NCBI GenBank assembly: GCA_016235185.1
Contig: JACRLT010000004.1
Location: 35,374 to 99,373, forward strand
DNA length: 64,000 nucleotides
Direction: 5' to 3'
Source: Candidatus Omnitrophota bacterium
GTDB lineage: Bacteria; Omnitrophota; Gorgyraeia; Velamenicoccales; Velamenicoccaceae
Under the pieces are notes generated by a model. The model was not told where the DNA came from and did no database searches. It saw only the letters and a list, made by a program, of their open reading frames with translations. The first letter of the stretch is position 1. Each line of letters begins with the position of its first letter. A program made the position numbers and the translations under genes. Below, piece after piece: positions 8,287 to 18,414 of the stretch.

Positions 8287-9713
8287 GTTTTTTTTAGCCT
8301 TTCTGCAAGCAGGTCGCGGGCGATTTTGGGATTTGCTTTGCCGCCGGACTTTCTCATGACCTGGCCTACCAAAAACATAAGCGCATTCTCTTTACCCGCG
8401 GCGTAATCATCCACAGACCTCATATTTACGGCCGCCACTTCTTCGATAATTTTTTTTAGCTCGTCGACATCGGAGACTTGGCCTAAGTTCTTTTCTCGGA
8501 CAATTGTATCCGGCGGCTTACCCGTTTCCACCACTTCCGCCAAAATGCTCTTGCCGGCAAGATTGCTGACAGTCCCATCTTCAACAAGCGAAATGATCTT
8601 TGTCAGGTTTTCCGGAGAAAGATGCAAGGCTTCAAAAGAAAGATTTGATTTTAAATGAGATAAGACCGGGCCGATCAGCCAGTTAGCGATCTTTTTAGGC
8701 TCATTATAGATCTTAAGACAAGCCTCAAAAAAATCCGCTAATTCTTTATCCGAGATCAGGACAGCCGCGTCTTTCTCGCCGAAACCAAAACTTGCCACAA
8801 AACGCCCTAATCTTTCTTTGGGTAATTCCGGCAAGGATTTACGTATGCCTTTAATATCCGCATCGGTGAAAGTAAACGGCGGCAGGTCAGGCTCCGGAAA
8901 ATAACGATAATCATGCGCCTCTTCTTTGGATCGCATAGAGAACGTGGCTTCTTTTTTCTCATCCCAAAGCCTTGTCTCCTGGACTATCCGCTCTCCGGCT
9001 TCAAGGCTTTTGACCTGGCGCTTAAACTCAAATTCCAAGGCAGTCCTGACAGCTTTGAATGAATTCATGTTCTTCAACTCTGCCTTTGTACCTAATTTTA
9101 TCTGGCCAACAGGCCTGACTGAAATATTAGCGTCGCAACGCAAACTGCCCTTCTCCATGTCACAGTCGGAAACGCCGATATACTGGAGCGCCAGCTTCAA
9201 ATCGCTTAAATACACATAGGCGTCTTCCGGAGAATGTAGATCGGGTTCACTGACGATCTCCAGAAGCGGCGTCCCTGCGCGATTAAAATCTACAAGACTA
9301 CAGGCCGTGCCCTCTGGATGGATCAGCTTCCCTGCATCCTCCTCCAGGTGGACTCTCTTTATGGCAATGCGCTTTGCCTGGCCGTCGACTTTTATATCCA
9401 TATACCCGTGCTCGGAAAGAGGCATGTCAAACTGTGAGATCTGAAAATTCTTAGGCAGATCCGGATAAAAATAATTTTTCCTGTCAAACTTGATAAAATT
9501 ACGAATGGTACCGTTTAAGGCCAAAGCTACTTTAGCCGCGCTAACCAGGACCTGGCTGTTTAGAACAGGCAAAGATCCGGGAAGGCCCAGGCATACAGGA
9601 CAAATATTAGAATTCTCTTTTGAGCCGAACTCGTTAGCACAGCCGCAGAAGGCTTTCGTCTTCGTCTTTAACTGCACATGTACCTCTAGGCCTATGACTG
9701 GTTCGTATTCCAT
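8283..9713 (-). CDS. gatB: Asp/Glu-tRNA amidotransferase subunit B
   Basis: The start at 9713 is chosen because the protein then begins MEYEPVIGLEVHVQL, the universal GatB start, 5 bases after the gatA stop; a longer frame to 9854 runs into gatA. The 476-residue product has the zinc-site region (CGCANEFG, NICPVCLGLPG), the kinase-like core (SDCDMEKGSLRCDAN) and the C-terminal tail domain with VGQVMRKSGGKANP. GatB binds misacylated Glu-tRNA(Gln) or Asp-tRNA(Asn) and activates the side chain. gatC, gatA and gatB are adjacent and ordered as a unit. Confidence 0.96.
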   Translation of the reverse strand: MEYEPVIGLEVHVQLKTKTKAFCGCANEFGSKENSNICPVCLGLPGSLPVLNSQVLVSAAKVALALNGTIRNFIKFDRKNYFYPDLPKNFQISQFDMPLSEHGYMDIKVDGQAKRIAIKRVHLEEDAGKLIHPEGTACSLVDFNRAGTPLLEIVSEPDLHSPEDAYVYLSDLKLALQYIGVSDCDMEKGSLRCDANISVRPVGQIKLGTKAELKNMNSFKAVRTALEFEFKRQVKSLEAGERIVQETRLWDEKKEATFSMRSKEEAHDYRYFPEPDLPPFTFTDADIKGIRKSLPELPKERLGRFVASFGFGEKDAAVLISDKELADFFEACLKIYNEPKKIANWLIGPVLSHLKSNLSFEALHLSPENLTKIISLVEDGTVSNLAGKSILAEVVETGKPPDTIVREKNLGQVSDVDELKKIIEEVAAVNMRSVDDYAAGKENALMFLVGQVMRKSGGKANPKIARDLLAERLKKT

Positions 9714-9718
9714 GATCG

Positions 9719-11167
9719 TTACAATTTTGGTTTCATCTTGTGCCAAAGAGTATTTTGTTCGTACGCAAATGCAAGCCTGAAGATATCCTCTTCGGCAAAA
9801 GGTTTGCCCAAGATCTGCATGCCGATAGGCAAGCCGCTTTTTGTAAAACCGCAAGGCATGGACAATGCAGGCAGGCCTGCAAGATTAACGGAGATCGTAT
9901 AGATATCCGACAAATACATACTTAAAGGGTCGTCCGTTTTTTCACCGATCTTAAATGCAGGGCTCGGAGACGTAGGTGTCAGGATCAGATCAAACTCGCC
10001 TAATACCTTATCGAAATCCTCTTTGATCAAAGCCCTGACCTTTAAGGCCCTGGAGTAATACGCGTCATAATAACCGCTCGACAAAACATAAGTGCCTAAG
10101 ATTATACGCCGCTTTGCTTCCTGCCCGAACCCCTCTGCGCGCGTCTGTTTATACATTGAGATCAAAGCAGGTTCTTTTTCAACCGATTTATGGCTAGCCC
10201 TGAACCCGTACTGGACGCCGTCAAACCGCGCCAAATTAGACGAGGCCTCGGCTGTAGCGATGATGTAATATACGGCAACCGCATATTCCGTATGAGGAAG
10301 GCTGACTTCTCCGAATTGGACGCCGAAACTTTCTAATTTCGCCTTTGCGTCGTTTAAAGCCTGGCGGACCTCCGGATCCATGCCTTCAACGAAATATTCT
10401 TTCGGGATACCAACGCGCATGCCGCGAACGCCTTTCTCAAGGCTTCTTACGTAGTCCGGCACAGGGATATCTACGGATGTCGCATCGTTCTTATCGTGGC
10501 CGGCTATTACCTTCAAAAGAAGCGCATTATCGCGGACGTCTTTTGTCATCGGCCCTATCTGATCAAGGCTTGAAGCAAATGCGATAAGGCCGTAACGCGA
10601 AACGCGGCCATATGTCGGTTTCAAGCCGACTACGCCGCATAGCGCTGCGGGCTGGCGTATGGAACCGCCGGTATCCGACCCCAAAGCTAGAATAGCTTCG
10701 TCCGCCGCTACCGCTGCAGCCGAACCCCCCGATGAACCGCCTGGCACGCGCTCTAGGTCCCAGGGATTACGCGTCGGGTAAAATGATGAGTTTTCACAGG
10801 AAGAACCAAAAGCGAACTCATCCATATTGGTCTTTCCAAAAATAAGCGCGCCTTGTTCCTTTAATTTTTTCACGACGGTCGCATCGTATGGCGCTACAAA
10901 ACCCGAAAGGATACGCGAGGCGCATTCAGTCAGATCTCCATCGCTGCAGATATTATCCTTGATGGAAACGGGGATGCCGTTCAGTTGTGCGTCGACTGAA
11001 TTCCGGGATGAGGATTTTTTAAAAAAAGGCTGCCTGGCATAAGCCCGTACTTTTGGCTCTACTTTGTCAAAGCGGTCCTTTAAATCAGAAAGTATATGCG
11101 CAGAAGTTATCTTTGCGGATCTCAAAGACTCTGATAATTCATGTGCCGTTAAAAGATTAAGGTTCAT
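9719..11167 (-). CDS. gatA: Asp/Glu-tRNA amidotransferase subunit A
   Basis: The 482-residue amidase-signature protein shows the Ser-cisSer-Lys triad in its usual places: the lysine in PVSIKDNIC, the glycine/serine-rich GGSSGGSAAAVAADEA stretch and SDTGGSIRQPAALCG. It releases ammonia from glutamine and passes it to GatB. Its start overlaps the gatC stop by 4 bases (ATGA), so the two are translationally coupled. Confidence 0.96.
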   Translation of the reverse strand: MNLNLLTAHELSESLRSAKITSAHILSDLKDRFDKVEPKVRAYARQPFFKKSSSRNSVDAQLNGIPVSIKDNICSDGDLTECASRILSGFVAPYDATVVKKLKEQGALIFGKTNMDEFAFGSSCENSSFYPTRNPWDLERVPGGSSGGSAAAVAADEAILALGSDTGGSIRQPAALCGVVGLKPTYGRVSRYGLIAFASSLDQIGPMTKDVRDNALLLKVIAGHDKNDATSVDIPVPDYVRSLEKGVRGMRVGIPKEYFVEGMDPEVRQALNDAKAKLESFGVQFGEVSLPHTEYAVAVYYIIATAEASSNLARFDGVQYGFRASHKSVEKEPALISMYKQTRAEGFGQEAKRRIILGTYVLSSGYYDAYYSRALKVRALIKEDFDKVLGEFDLILTPTSPSPAFKIGEKTDDPLSMYLSDIYTISVNLAGLPALSMPCGFTKSGLPIGMQILGKPFAEEDIFRLAFAYEQNTLWHKMKPKL

Positions 11168-11451
11168 TCGATGACCTTCGGCACTTTAAAAAACTGCCCT
11201 TCACGGCTTGGCGCGTTTTGCAGGACTTTTTGCGGGTCTATTGAAGGCAAAACAGTATCCTGACGGTACACATTTTTAATATCCAGGACGTGTGCCATTG
11301 GTATTATCTTGGAAACATCGACTTTTTTAAGTTTATCGATATATCCGAGTATGGATCCCAACTGCTCTCGGAAATGCTCGACCTCGGCCTCTGCTAAACC
11401 AAGCCGTGCGAGATTAGCGATATATTTTACTTCTTCTTTGGATATAGCCAT
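11164..11451 (-). CDS. gatC: Asp/Glu-tRNA amidotransferase subunit C
   Basis: The start at 11451 gives a 95-residue protein beginning MAISKEEVKYIANLARLGL, typical of GatC, with AAGGAG about 8 bases before it. The upstream-extended frame to 11517 overlaps rsmA and is unlike the family. GatC wraps around GatA and stabilises the amidotransferase. It lies 43 bases after rsmA and overlaps gatA by 4 bases. Confidence 0.92.
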   Translation of the reverse strand: MAISKEEVKYIANLARLGLAEAEVEHFREQLGSILGYIDKLKKVDVSKIIPMAHVLDIKNVYRQDTVLPSIDPQKVLQNAPSREGQFFKVPKVIE

Positions 11452-11494
11452 GCCATTACTCCTTGAGTCACAATCAGTTAATCGTTTTAATATA

Positions 11495-12313
11495 TCACTG
11501 ACGCTTTGAAATGTCAAAAATTAGATTACTCAATCGGACGAAATCTAAAAGCGCCAACTCTTGCGGGCGACGCAGAAGCAGCTCACGGCAGGGAAGCCCG
11601 TTAAGTTCCTCTTTTGTAAAGAGCCTGCCAAGAGAGCCGTAAAGCCTCTTCCTCCTTTGGCCAAAGGCATAACGAATGATCTTAAATAACAGGGCCTCGG
11701 ATCTCGCGCCATGAAATGCTTGAGGCTCTCTAAAAGGTTTAAGCCTAATAAAACAAGAGTCGACTTTAGGCGCAGGATAAAAAGAAGACCCCTTGATCTT
11801 GAACAAAACTTGCGGCCTACAGAAATAATTGACGAAACACGATAAGGACCCGTATACTCTTGTACCCGGAGCAGACGTCACCCTCTCTGCAACTTCCTTC
11901 TGGACCATTATAAAAATATCATCGATAAAACGACGATTTTCAAAAAGGTACTCGAGTATGGGTGTTGTAATGTAATAAGGCAGATTGGCTACTATTTTTA
12001 CAATACCTATCTTTCTTTTCTTGAGTGTACGCTTTAGATCAAACTTCAGAATATCGCAGCAAAAAATATCAATATTTTTAAGGTCGCGCGCTGCAACCTC
12101 CAGATTCGCGCACAATCCACGGTCTATCTCAACAGCCAGGACCCTGCGCGATCGCTTGGCCAATTCGAAAGTCAAGTTCCCCTGGCCAGGCCCGATCTCT
12201 AAAATAAAGTCCCTTTTCCGTACTTCGACGGCCTTTAGGATCTTGGCTATGATATTTTTGTCGAAAAGGAAATTTTGACCGAAACGCTTTAAAGGAGGCA
12301 GAGCATTCTTCAT
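11495..12313 (-). CDS. rsmA: 16S rRNA dimethyladenosine transferase
   Basis: The start at 12313 forms an ATGA overlap with the pdxA stop and gives 272 residues beginning MKNALPPLKRFGQNFLFD, the usual KsgA/RsmA start; an earlier GTG at 12376 is less likely. The SAM-binding motif is ILEIGPGQGNLT and the catalytic motif is NLPYYITTP. The enzyme dimethylates the two adjacent adenosines of the 3'-terminal helix of 16S rRNA. The pdxA-rsmA neighbourhood is common in bacteria. Confidence 0.95.
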   Translation of the reverse strand: MKNALPPLKRFGQNFLFDKNIIAKILKAVEVRKRDFILEIGPGQGNLTFELAKRSRRVLAVEIDRGLCANLEVAARDLKNIDIFCCDILKFDLKRTLKKRKIGIVKIVANLPYYITTPILEYLFENRRFIDDIFIMVQKEVAERVTSAPGTRVYGSLSCFVNYFCRPQVLFKIKGSSFYPAPKVDSCFIRLKPFREPQAFHGARSEALLFKIIRYAFGQRRKRLYGSLGRLFTKEELNGLPCRELLLRRPQELALLDFVRLSNLIFDISKRQ

Positions 12314-13260
12314 CGGCGGGTATTTCTGGCTAACTTTGAGGCGAGCCGGATTGCAGCGATCATTGAACCCGGACACGCTATATTTTTCCCGGCAATATCA
12401 AAAGCCGTACCGTGAACAGGAGACGTGCGGATAATAGGCAGGCCTGCAGTCAGATTAACGCCCGCACCAAACTCAAGGAGCTTAAAAGGAATGAGCCCCT
12501 GGTCATGATAGGCGGCCACGACCAGGTCAAACTCACCTTTTGACGCGCGATAAAAAACAGTATCAGCCGGATATGGGCCAAAAAAATGCCCTTTGTATTT
12601 TTTTTCGAGTTTTTTAATAGCAGGAATAATAACAGTCTTTTCTTCGTTCCCAAAAAGGCCTGTCTCACCCGCATGCGGATTCAATCCGCATACAGCGATC
12701 TTTGGATCGCGTATCTTAAAACTGTATTTTAGCAGATCATAAACTGTACAGCCGCAGCCTATAATGCGTTCACGGGTCAACGCGTTGATGGCTTTTTTTA
12801 AAGAAAGGTGCCGGGTCAAAAGGACTACTTTTAGCGACGCAGAAACAAACACCATCTCAACCCGCTCTACGCCAAACGCGTGGGCCAAAAATTCAGTATG
12901 CCCTGGCCATATAAACCCGCATTTTTTGACGTTCTCTTTTGAAATAGGGCCTGTAACTAAAGCTTGCGCTTCCCCTCGCTTGATCCAGGCTACGGCAGCA
13001 TCAAGATATCCGATGCTGGCCCTTGCCCCCGCAACAGAAGGCGCACCAGGCTTAAAAAACTTGGCGCCTTCGTTCTCCTGGTCAATCAACGAGATATTAC
13101 CTGACTGCCTAAACCCATATCTGGATAGAACCCCTGCGTCCCCAAAGATAAAAAAAACCGCATCACGGATGCGGCGCATCTGGGGCAAGGCCTTTGTTAT
13201 TACTTCAGGGCCGATGCCGCAAGGGTCTCCCATACTTACAGCTATATTTATTCGGCTCAT
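12310..13260 (-). CDS. pdxA: 4-hydroxythreonine-4-phosphate dehydrogenase (PdxA)
   Basis: The 316-residue protein has the PdxA signatures MGDPCGIGPEV, GHTEFLA, GLNPHAGE and YHDQGLIPFKLL, the last carrying a metal-binding histidine. PdxA oxidises 4-phosphohydroxy-threonine in the deoxyxylulose-5-phosphate-dependent route to vitamin B6. It overlaps the SurA-like gene by 4 bases upstream and rsmA by 4 bases downstream, so this is one translational unit. The PdxA2 subfamily (D-erythronate metabolism) is less likely given the conserved pdxA-rsmA context. Confidence 0.92.
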   Translation of the reverse strand: MSRINIAVSMGDPCGIGPEVITKALPQMRRIRDAVFFIFGDAGVLSRYGFRQSGNISLIDQENEGAKFFKPGAPSVAGARASIGYLDAAVAWIKRGEAQALVTGPISKENVKKCGFIWPGHTEFLAHAFGVERVEMVFVSASLKVVLLTRHLSLKKAINALTRERIIGCGCTVYDLLKYSFKIRDPKIAVCGLNPHAGETGLFGNEEKTVIIPAIKKLEKKYKGHFFGPYPADTVFYRASKGEFDLVVAAYHDQGLIPFKLLEFGAGVNLTAGLPIIRTSPVHGTAFDIAGKNIACPGSMIAAIRLASKLARNTRR

Positions 13261-14165
13261 TCTTCCCTGACCGATATATAGGCCTTATCCTTTAAAGCCT
13301 CCAACCACTCTTTAAGCTTCTTTTCTGTCTTCTGGTCCTCAAGCATAAGGGCGATCGTGTTTTTGACCTCATCGATGGATCTCTCCGAAACAGGCATTTT
13401 TTCTTTTAATAAAAAAATATAAAAACCGTTTTCTACGCTGACCGGGATTGAACACACCCCGGTTTCCAAAGAAAACAGCACGTCCTCGAGCTCTTTTTTC
13501 AGCTGGCCCCTGGCTATCGTGCCCAAATTAGACTTCTGCGAATACTCGCGGGCAACTTCATTGAAATCTTTCCCCTCGCTCAACAATGCTTCCACCTTGC
13601 TTAAATCTTCTTTATCTTTGACAAAAATGGAATCTACTGACACGCTCTCGGGTGAAATGAATTGAGACCTATTCGACTCATAATAATCCGTCACTTCCTT
13701 TGGGCTGACTAAAACCTTGCTTTTGACTTCTTTTTGAACAGCCATAAAGATCAAAAGCTGATTTCGTAATTTTTTCCTAAGCTCGGAAAGGCTGAACCCC
13801 TGCTGTTTTAAGGCCATATCAAATGCCAATTCGCTGCCGGCTCGCATCTTTATATCTTTGATACGGTCCTCAACTACCTTCTCGTCAGCCTTAAGGCCCA
13901 TTTCCTGCGCTTCCTGCAAGATGAGCCTGTCTTCTACCATGCGGTTTAAGAGCTCCAGCCTAAGTTTTTTCGGATCATTCGTAGGCAGGCCTGATTCCTC
14001 GGCCATATCCGTCAACTTCATGAACGTACCTACCTCATCTTCGGTGATAACGTCGCCATTGACTATAGCGGCGATCTTATCCAGCTTCTCCCCATAGATA
14101 AATCCGCATGAAGCCGACAAGGCCAAAACTGCAGAAAAAAATATCAAACAAGTTCTTTTTCCCAT
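13257..14165 (-). CDS. SurA-like periplasmic peptidyl-prolyl isomerase / chaperone
   Basis: The start at 14165 is chosen for the AGGAGG site just upstream and a clear signal peptide (MGKRTCLIFFSAVLALSASC). The 302-residue product begins with the SurA N-terminal domain (DKIAAIVNGDVITEDEV) followed by long helices and one parvulin-like domain (about 185-270, with REYSQKSNLGTIARGQL). SurA-type proteins escort outer-membrane proteins through the periplasm. The parvulin domain is less conserved than in E. coli SurA and only one is present. The gene sits between mfd and pdxA with a 4-base overlap to the latter. Confidence 0.85.
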   Translation of the reverse strand: MGKRTCLIFFSAVLALSASCGFIYGEKLDKIAAIVNGDVITEDEVGTFMKLTDMAEESGLPTNDPKKLRLELLNRMVEDRLILQEAQEMGLKADEKVVEDRIKDIKMRAGSELAFDMALKQQGFSLSELRKKLRNQLLIFMAVQKEVKSKVLVSPKEVTDYYESNRSQFISPESVSVDSIFVKDKEDLSKVEALLSEGKDFNEVAREYSQKSNLGTIARGQLKKELEDVLFSLETGVCSIPVSVENGFYIFLLKEKMPVSERSIDEVKNTIALMLEDQKTEKKLKEWLEALKDKAYISVREE

Positions 14166-14179
14166 TATCCCCTCTCCTC

Positions 14180-16075
14180 CTAATTCATGCTGTGTGGAGC
14201 CAACGAAGCGATCGATTCCCTTAGAAGACGGCAATAAAGATCAAAGCCTACGGCAGCAATATGGCCATGCTGCTCTAAACCAAGTAAATTTCCGGCGCCC
14301 CTGATCTCCAAATCCTCCATCGCGATCTTAAACCCCGAACCCAACTCGCTGTATTCGGCAATAGCCTCAAGCCGTTTTCTTGCTTCGACGGATAAGGGTT
14401 TGCCGCTTTTAACTACAAAATATGCATAAGCCTTGCGCGTAAATCTTCCAACTCGGCCGCGCAACTGATGTAGATCGGCCAACCCGAAACAATCTGCATT
14501 GTTGACGATGAGCGTATTTGCGTTCGGCACATCAATGCCGGACTCGATGATAGTCGTTGAAACAAGGACATCTATCGCGTTATTCAAAAAGTCGACCATG
14601 ACCTTCTCCAGGTCCTTGGCCGGCATTTGTCCGTGCGCGAATTCCACGCGAGCGGCCGGCGGTGTTAACTTTCGGACTTCCCCCGCTACTTCTTCTATAT
14701 CTTCTACCCTATTGTGCACAAAAAAGACCTGGCCTGCCCTTTTAAGCTCGCGCTCTATTGCTTGTGCCAACAATGCCTTGTCATATGCCACAAGATGCGT
14801 CTCTATTGCCTGCCTGTTTTGCACAGGCGTGTTAATGACAGAGATATCTTTTGCGCCCATCAATGCCATATAAAGAGTGCGCGGTATCGGCGTAGCTGTC
14901 AGAGTCAGGACATCCACCAGCGCGCGCATTTCTTTAAGCTTCTCCTTGGCTTTTACCCCAAAGCGCTGCTCCTCATCAATGATAACAAGGCCTAGATCCT
15001 TAAAAACTATATCCGGCGAAAGGAGGCGGTGTGTACCTATTACAATGTCGATAGCGCCTACAGCAACTCCTTCCAGGACAGCCCTCTGCTGGGCCGGAGT
15101 TTTAAAACGGCTTAGCATCTCAACGCGCGCCGGGAACGAACCGATCCTTTTGACAAAATTCTGGTAATGCTGTTCGGCAAGGATAGTCGTCGGGACCAGG
15201 ATCACCACCTGTTTATTGTCCATTACGCACTTGAATGCGGCGCGCATCGCGACTTCGGTCTTGCCATATCCCACATCACCGCACAAAAGCCTATCCATGG
15301 CAAATGGCGACTCCATGTCATCTTTAGTATCTTGGGCTGCCTTAGACTGGTCCTCTGTCTCCTGGTACGGAAAATTATTTTCGAATTCCTTCTGCCACTC
15401 TGTGTCTTTGGAAAAATCAAATCCGCCCATACTCTTGCGCATAGCCTGTAATTTTAAAAGATCAAGGGCAAGTTTTATCGTAGCTTTTTGCGCCCGCAGC
15501 TTGGAACGCTTCCACTGGCCTGAACCAAGGCTGTTTACCCGCGGTGGCCTGCCGCCGAAACTGATATATTTCTGCACAAGATGCATCTGGTCAACAGGGA
15601 CGAAAAGCCTGTCTTCGCCGGCATATTTGATGACCATGTGATCGCGATCTGCCTGCGGCCCTTTGATCTTCTCAATGCCCTGATAAATACCTACGCCGTG
15701 CTGCTGATGCACCACAAGATCGCCCTTTTTTATATCCACAAAGTTGCTGATAGGAAGGTCGAGGGCGTTCTTTGTTAAAATGGGCCGGCGGTTTGCAGCC
15801 TTTTTAGGCAGGAGGATGACGATCTTGTGCTTCCAAAAAGGCTTGCCTGTTTCCAGGCAAAAACTCTCGATACTGTGGATCAGATCATTATCCCATTTGA
15901 TGCGCACGGGATATTCAAAGGTCACGGCATATATACTGACTACGTCGCCTAACCTTGAAAAATCACCCTCTTCCTGCACCATGTCCTGACGCCGATAACC
16001 CAATAATACTAGTGTAGAAAGAAAACTTTCTATATCAAGTGTCTGGCCTTCGAAAAACTTGAAACTCTTGAACAC
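14180..16075 (-). CDS. mfd: Short Mfd-like transcription-repair coupling factor
   Basis: The product has 631 residues against about 1,150 for typical Mfd. Residues about 1-110 resemble a piece of the UvrB-like region ([17 protein letters not shown], then [10 protein letters not shown]). Residues about 115-200 are the CarD-like RNA-polymerase-interacting domain ([20 protein letters not shown]). The superfamily-2 motor follows, with Walker [27 protein letters not shown] and LRGRVGR. It ends just after [15 protein letters not shown], so the C-terminal D7 domain is missing, as is most of the UvrA-binding N-terminal module. No neighbouring frame holds the lost parts: secDF ends 10 bases upstream. 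The core motifs are intact, so it is probably a working translocase. Confidence 0.85.
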   Translation of the reverse strand: MFKSFKFFEGQTLDIESFLSTLVLLGYRRQDMVQEEGDFSRLGDVVSIYAVTFEYPVRIKWDNDLIHSIESFCLETGKPFWKHKIVILLPKKAANRRPILTKNALDLPISNFVDIKKGDLVVHQQHGVGIYQGIEKIKGPQADRDHMVIKYAGEDRLFVPVDQMHLVQKYISFGGRPPRVNSLGSGQWKRSKLRAQKATIKLALDLLKLQAMRKSMGGFDFSKDTEWQKEFENNFPYQETEDQSKAAQDTKDDMESPFAMDRLLCGDVGYGKTEVAMRAAFKCVMDNKQVVILVPTTILAEQHYQNFVKRIGSFPARVEMLSRFKTPAQQRAVLEGVAVGAIDIVIGTHRLLSPDIVFKDLGLVIIDEEQRFGVKAKEKLKEMRALVDVLTLTATPIPRTLYMALMGAKDISVINTPVQNRQAIETHLVAYDKALLAQAIERELKRAGQVFFVHNRVEDIEEVAGEVRKLTPPAARVEFAHGQMPAKDLEKVMVDFLNNAIDVLVSTTIIESGIDVPNANTLIVNNADCFGLADLHQLRGRVGRFTRKAYAYFVVKSGKPLSVEARKRLEAIAEYSELGSGFKIAMEDLEIRGAGNLLGLEQHGHIAAVGFDLYCRLLRESIASLAPHSMN

Positions 16076-16084
16076 TGTATCAAC

Positions 16085-18268
16085 CTATCGGCCCGGCCTG
16101 ACAAGACTGCGGCAGGCGATGACAATGGGGCTGGCGATGAATATCGTCGAATAACAACCGATGATAAAACCAAAAAGCAAGGCCAGTGAGAATGAGTTCA
16201 GGATCTCCCCGCCCAAGAAGAACATAGAAATAACTACCAATAGCGTTGCAAGAGACGTCAATATCGTACGGGCCAAAGTCTGATTAAGGGCAATATTGAT
16301 CACGTCTTTTAAGGACAATTTGTACTTTGTGCGCATCAATTCCCTGACTCTGTCATAAATGACTATTGTATCATTGATGGAATAACCTGCTATTGTCAAT
16401 AAGGCAGTGACTATCAATAGGTCTAACTGGTGGCCCATAAATACAAGGAATCCTCCGGTCAGGATCACATCGTGCAGTAAAGCAAAGACGCCGCCTATGG
16501 CAAAATCCATGTGCTTGAAACGTATTGCCACATACACAAGAATACCCAACAGCGAATAAACAATGGCAAAAATAGCTTTTTTCTTTAGCTCCCTGCCGAC
16601 GCTCGGCCCTATTTTTTCGATGCGAAGGATCTCGAATTTATTATCGGGAAGACTCTTCTTAAACTCTGCCTGCACCCTTTCTGCGGATTCGTTGCTGCCT
16701 CGTATTATCACCTGCCGCGGATTCTCCCGGACTTGCTGGATGACTGATTCTCCCAGCCCGATATTCTTCAACGAACTCCTCAAGGATTCTATAGCGATAT
16801 TCTTTTCAAAAATATACTCCTGGAGCTGGCCTCCAGAAAACTCAATGCCGTAGGCCTGGCGGCCCTTAACTACCATTGCCGTCATGCCTACGATAAAAAT
16901 GAACCCTGAAAGCGCATAACAGAACCACCTCTTGCTGATAAAATCAATGTTGGTATCTTTTTTTATAAAACTCTTGAAATTCAGGCTTTTTAGTTTATTT
17001 TTTGAAAGCAGATAGTCAAAGATCACGCGTGTTACAACGATAGACGTAAATAAACTGGCCAGTAAACCGATGGAAAGGGTCACGGCAAAACCCCTTATAG
17101 GCCCTGTGCCGAACTGGAACAAGAAAAAGGCCGCGATAAGCGTCGTCACATTGGAGTCAAAAATAGCGCTAAAGGCCTTATCATAGCCGTTAGCCACTGC
17201 TGACCTTATGGCCTTGCCTGTTTTTAGCTCGTCTCTCATCCTCTCGTTAATAAGCACATTGGCATCCACAGCCATACCTATGGTCAGGATAATGCCTGCT
17301 ATGCCCGGTAGAGTGAGCGTGCCATGGAACAAGCCCATACCTCCCAATATAAGCAAGATGTTCAAGAGCAACGCCGTATTGGCAATTAGGCCGGTTACAC
17401 CGTAATAATAGAACATGAAGAGAAAAACCAAAAACACCCCTACAATGCAAGCGGCAATCCCCTTACGTATAGAATCCTGGCCCAACAAAGGCCCAACGGT
17501 CCTTTCTTCTTCTACGATCAAAGGCGCAGGTAAGGCGCCGGAACGCAAGACTATTGCCAGATCTTTTGCTTCGTCAGGCGTAAATCTGCCGGTAATGACC
17601 GCTTCTCCGTTAGGTATTGATTCATTGATCCGCGGCGCAGAATAAACTCGGCCGTCGAGAACAATGGCAAGGCGGCTGCCTACGTTATTTTTCGTCAAGT
17701 CCGCGAACTTCTTTATGCCGTCGCCTTTTAACTTCATTGACACAACGGGCTGGCCGAAAGAGCTCTGGTCGAACCGCACATCAGCCGTCTCCAAATATTC
17801 ACCGGTCAATTCTGCGGTTTGGTTCAAAAGCAGCTTCTCATCCTCTGCCTCCTTTAATTCAAAGCCCGCTGCCACATTTCCAGCCAAGGCGTCAGAGATA
17901 AGTTTTGTATCGTTTGATACCATCTTAAATTCCAAAAGGGCGGTGCGGCCGATCAAATCGAGGGCCCTGCCCCTATCGGTCAAACCAGGCAATTGCACTA
18001 CGATCCGGTCTTCTCCCTGGATCTGCACAAGAGGCTCCTTGACACCGAACTGGTCTATCCTGTTACGGATGATCTCAAGAGCGCGCTCAACCGCGTCCAG
18101 CTTGGCCTTTTCTGCTAACTTGGATGTGTCTACGCGCAAAATAAGGTACATACCGCCCTGCAGGTCAAGTCCGAGACTGATCCGTTTCTGAAGCGGGAAT
18201 GCCAGAAAGATCGACACAAGGACAATACCTACGATCATCAAAATTCGATACAAGAGACTCTTTTGCAT
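16085..18268 (-). CDS. secDF: Fused protein-export membrane protein SecDF
   Basis: The 727-residue protein joins SecD (about 1-430: ISLGLDLQGGMYLILRVD, IRNRIDQFGV, IVVQLPGL and six membrane segments with GMAVDANVLINERMRDE) to SecF (about 440-727: YGIEFSGGQLQEYIF, SINDTIVIYDRVRE). SecDF is a proton-driven RND-type pump that helps SecYEG complete protein export. The fusion is known in several phyla. AAGGAG before the start at 18268 is the right end of a repeat element (18276-18410) that separates the gene from yajC. Confidence 0.95.
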   Translation of the reverse strand: MQKSLLYRILMIVGIVLVSIFLAFPLQKRISLGLDLQGGMYLILRVDTSKLAEKAKLDAVERALEIIRNRIDQFGVKEPLVQIQGEDRIVVQLPGLTDRGRALDLIGRTALLEFKMVSNDTKLISDALAGNVAAGFELKEAEDEKLLLNQTAELTGEYLETADVRFDQSSFGQPVVSMKLKGDGIKKFADLTKNNVGSRLAIVLDGRVYSAPRINESIPNGEAVITGRFTPDEAKDLAIVLRSGALPAPLIVEEERTVGPLLGQDSIRKGIAACIVGVFLVFLFMFYYYGVTGLIANTALLLNILLILGGMGLFHGTLTLPGIAGIILTIGMAVDANVLINERMRDELKTGKAIRSAVANGYDKAFSAIFDSNVTTLIAAFFLFQFGTGPIRGFAVTLSIGLLASLFTSIVVTRVIFDYLLSKNKLKSLNFKSFIKKDTNIDFISKRWFCYALSGFIFIVGMTAMVVKGRQAYGIEFSGGQLQEYIFEKNIAIESLRSSLKNIGLGESVIQQVRENPRQVIIRGSNESAERVQAEFKKSLPDNKFEILRIEKIGPSVGRELKKKAIFAIVYSLLGILVYVAIRFKHMDFAIGGVFALLHDVILTGGFLVFMGHQLDLLIVTALLTIAGYSINDTIVIYDRVRELMRTKYKLSLKDVINIALNQTLARTILTSLATLLVVISMFFLGGEILNSFSLALLFGFIIGCYSTIFIASPIVIACRSLVRPGR

Positions 18269-18275
18269 AATTATA

Positions 18276-18410
18276 ACTCCTTAATTTTGCCTTATACAAT
18301 CCTACCTTGCAAAATTTCCTCCGTAGGCGGATCAGCCTTCGGCTGAAACTCCGAAGCTTGCGCAGTCCGCCATTGTTTCAGTGGCGGACAAGCGATTAGA
18401 CCAGGAGCAA
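18276..18410 (-). repeat. SD-bearing palindromic repeat element, copy A (before secDF)
   Basis: Read on the minus strand, this copy has a GTCCGCCA/TGGCGGAC hairpin (18365-18389), a TCAGCCTTCGGCTGA hairpin (18332-18346), an AAATTTTG arm, an A/T-rich spacer and the conserved end GGCAAAATTAAGGAG, which serves as the ribosome-binding site of secDF. It shares its layout with copies at 18702-18825, 19080-19212 and 51916-52021, and partly with 42100-42176. Confidence 0.85.
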
Positions 18411-18414
18411 ACCT

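Noticed and set aside
9714..9854. Longer gatB start inside gatA
   Set aside because: The universal GatB start motif begins at 9713, 5 bases after the gatA stop.
14180..16075. Short mfd as a frameshifted pseudogene
   Set aside because: No remnant of the missing N-terminal or C-terminal parts is seen in any frame; secDF and the SurA-like gene lie directly on either side and the motor motifs are intact.
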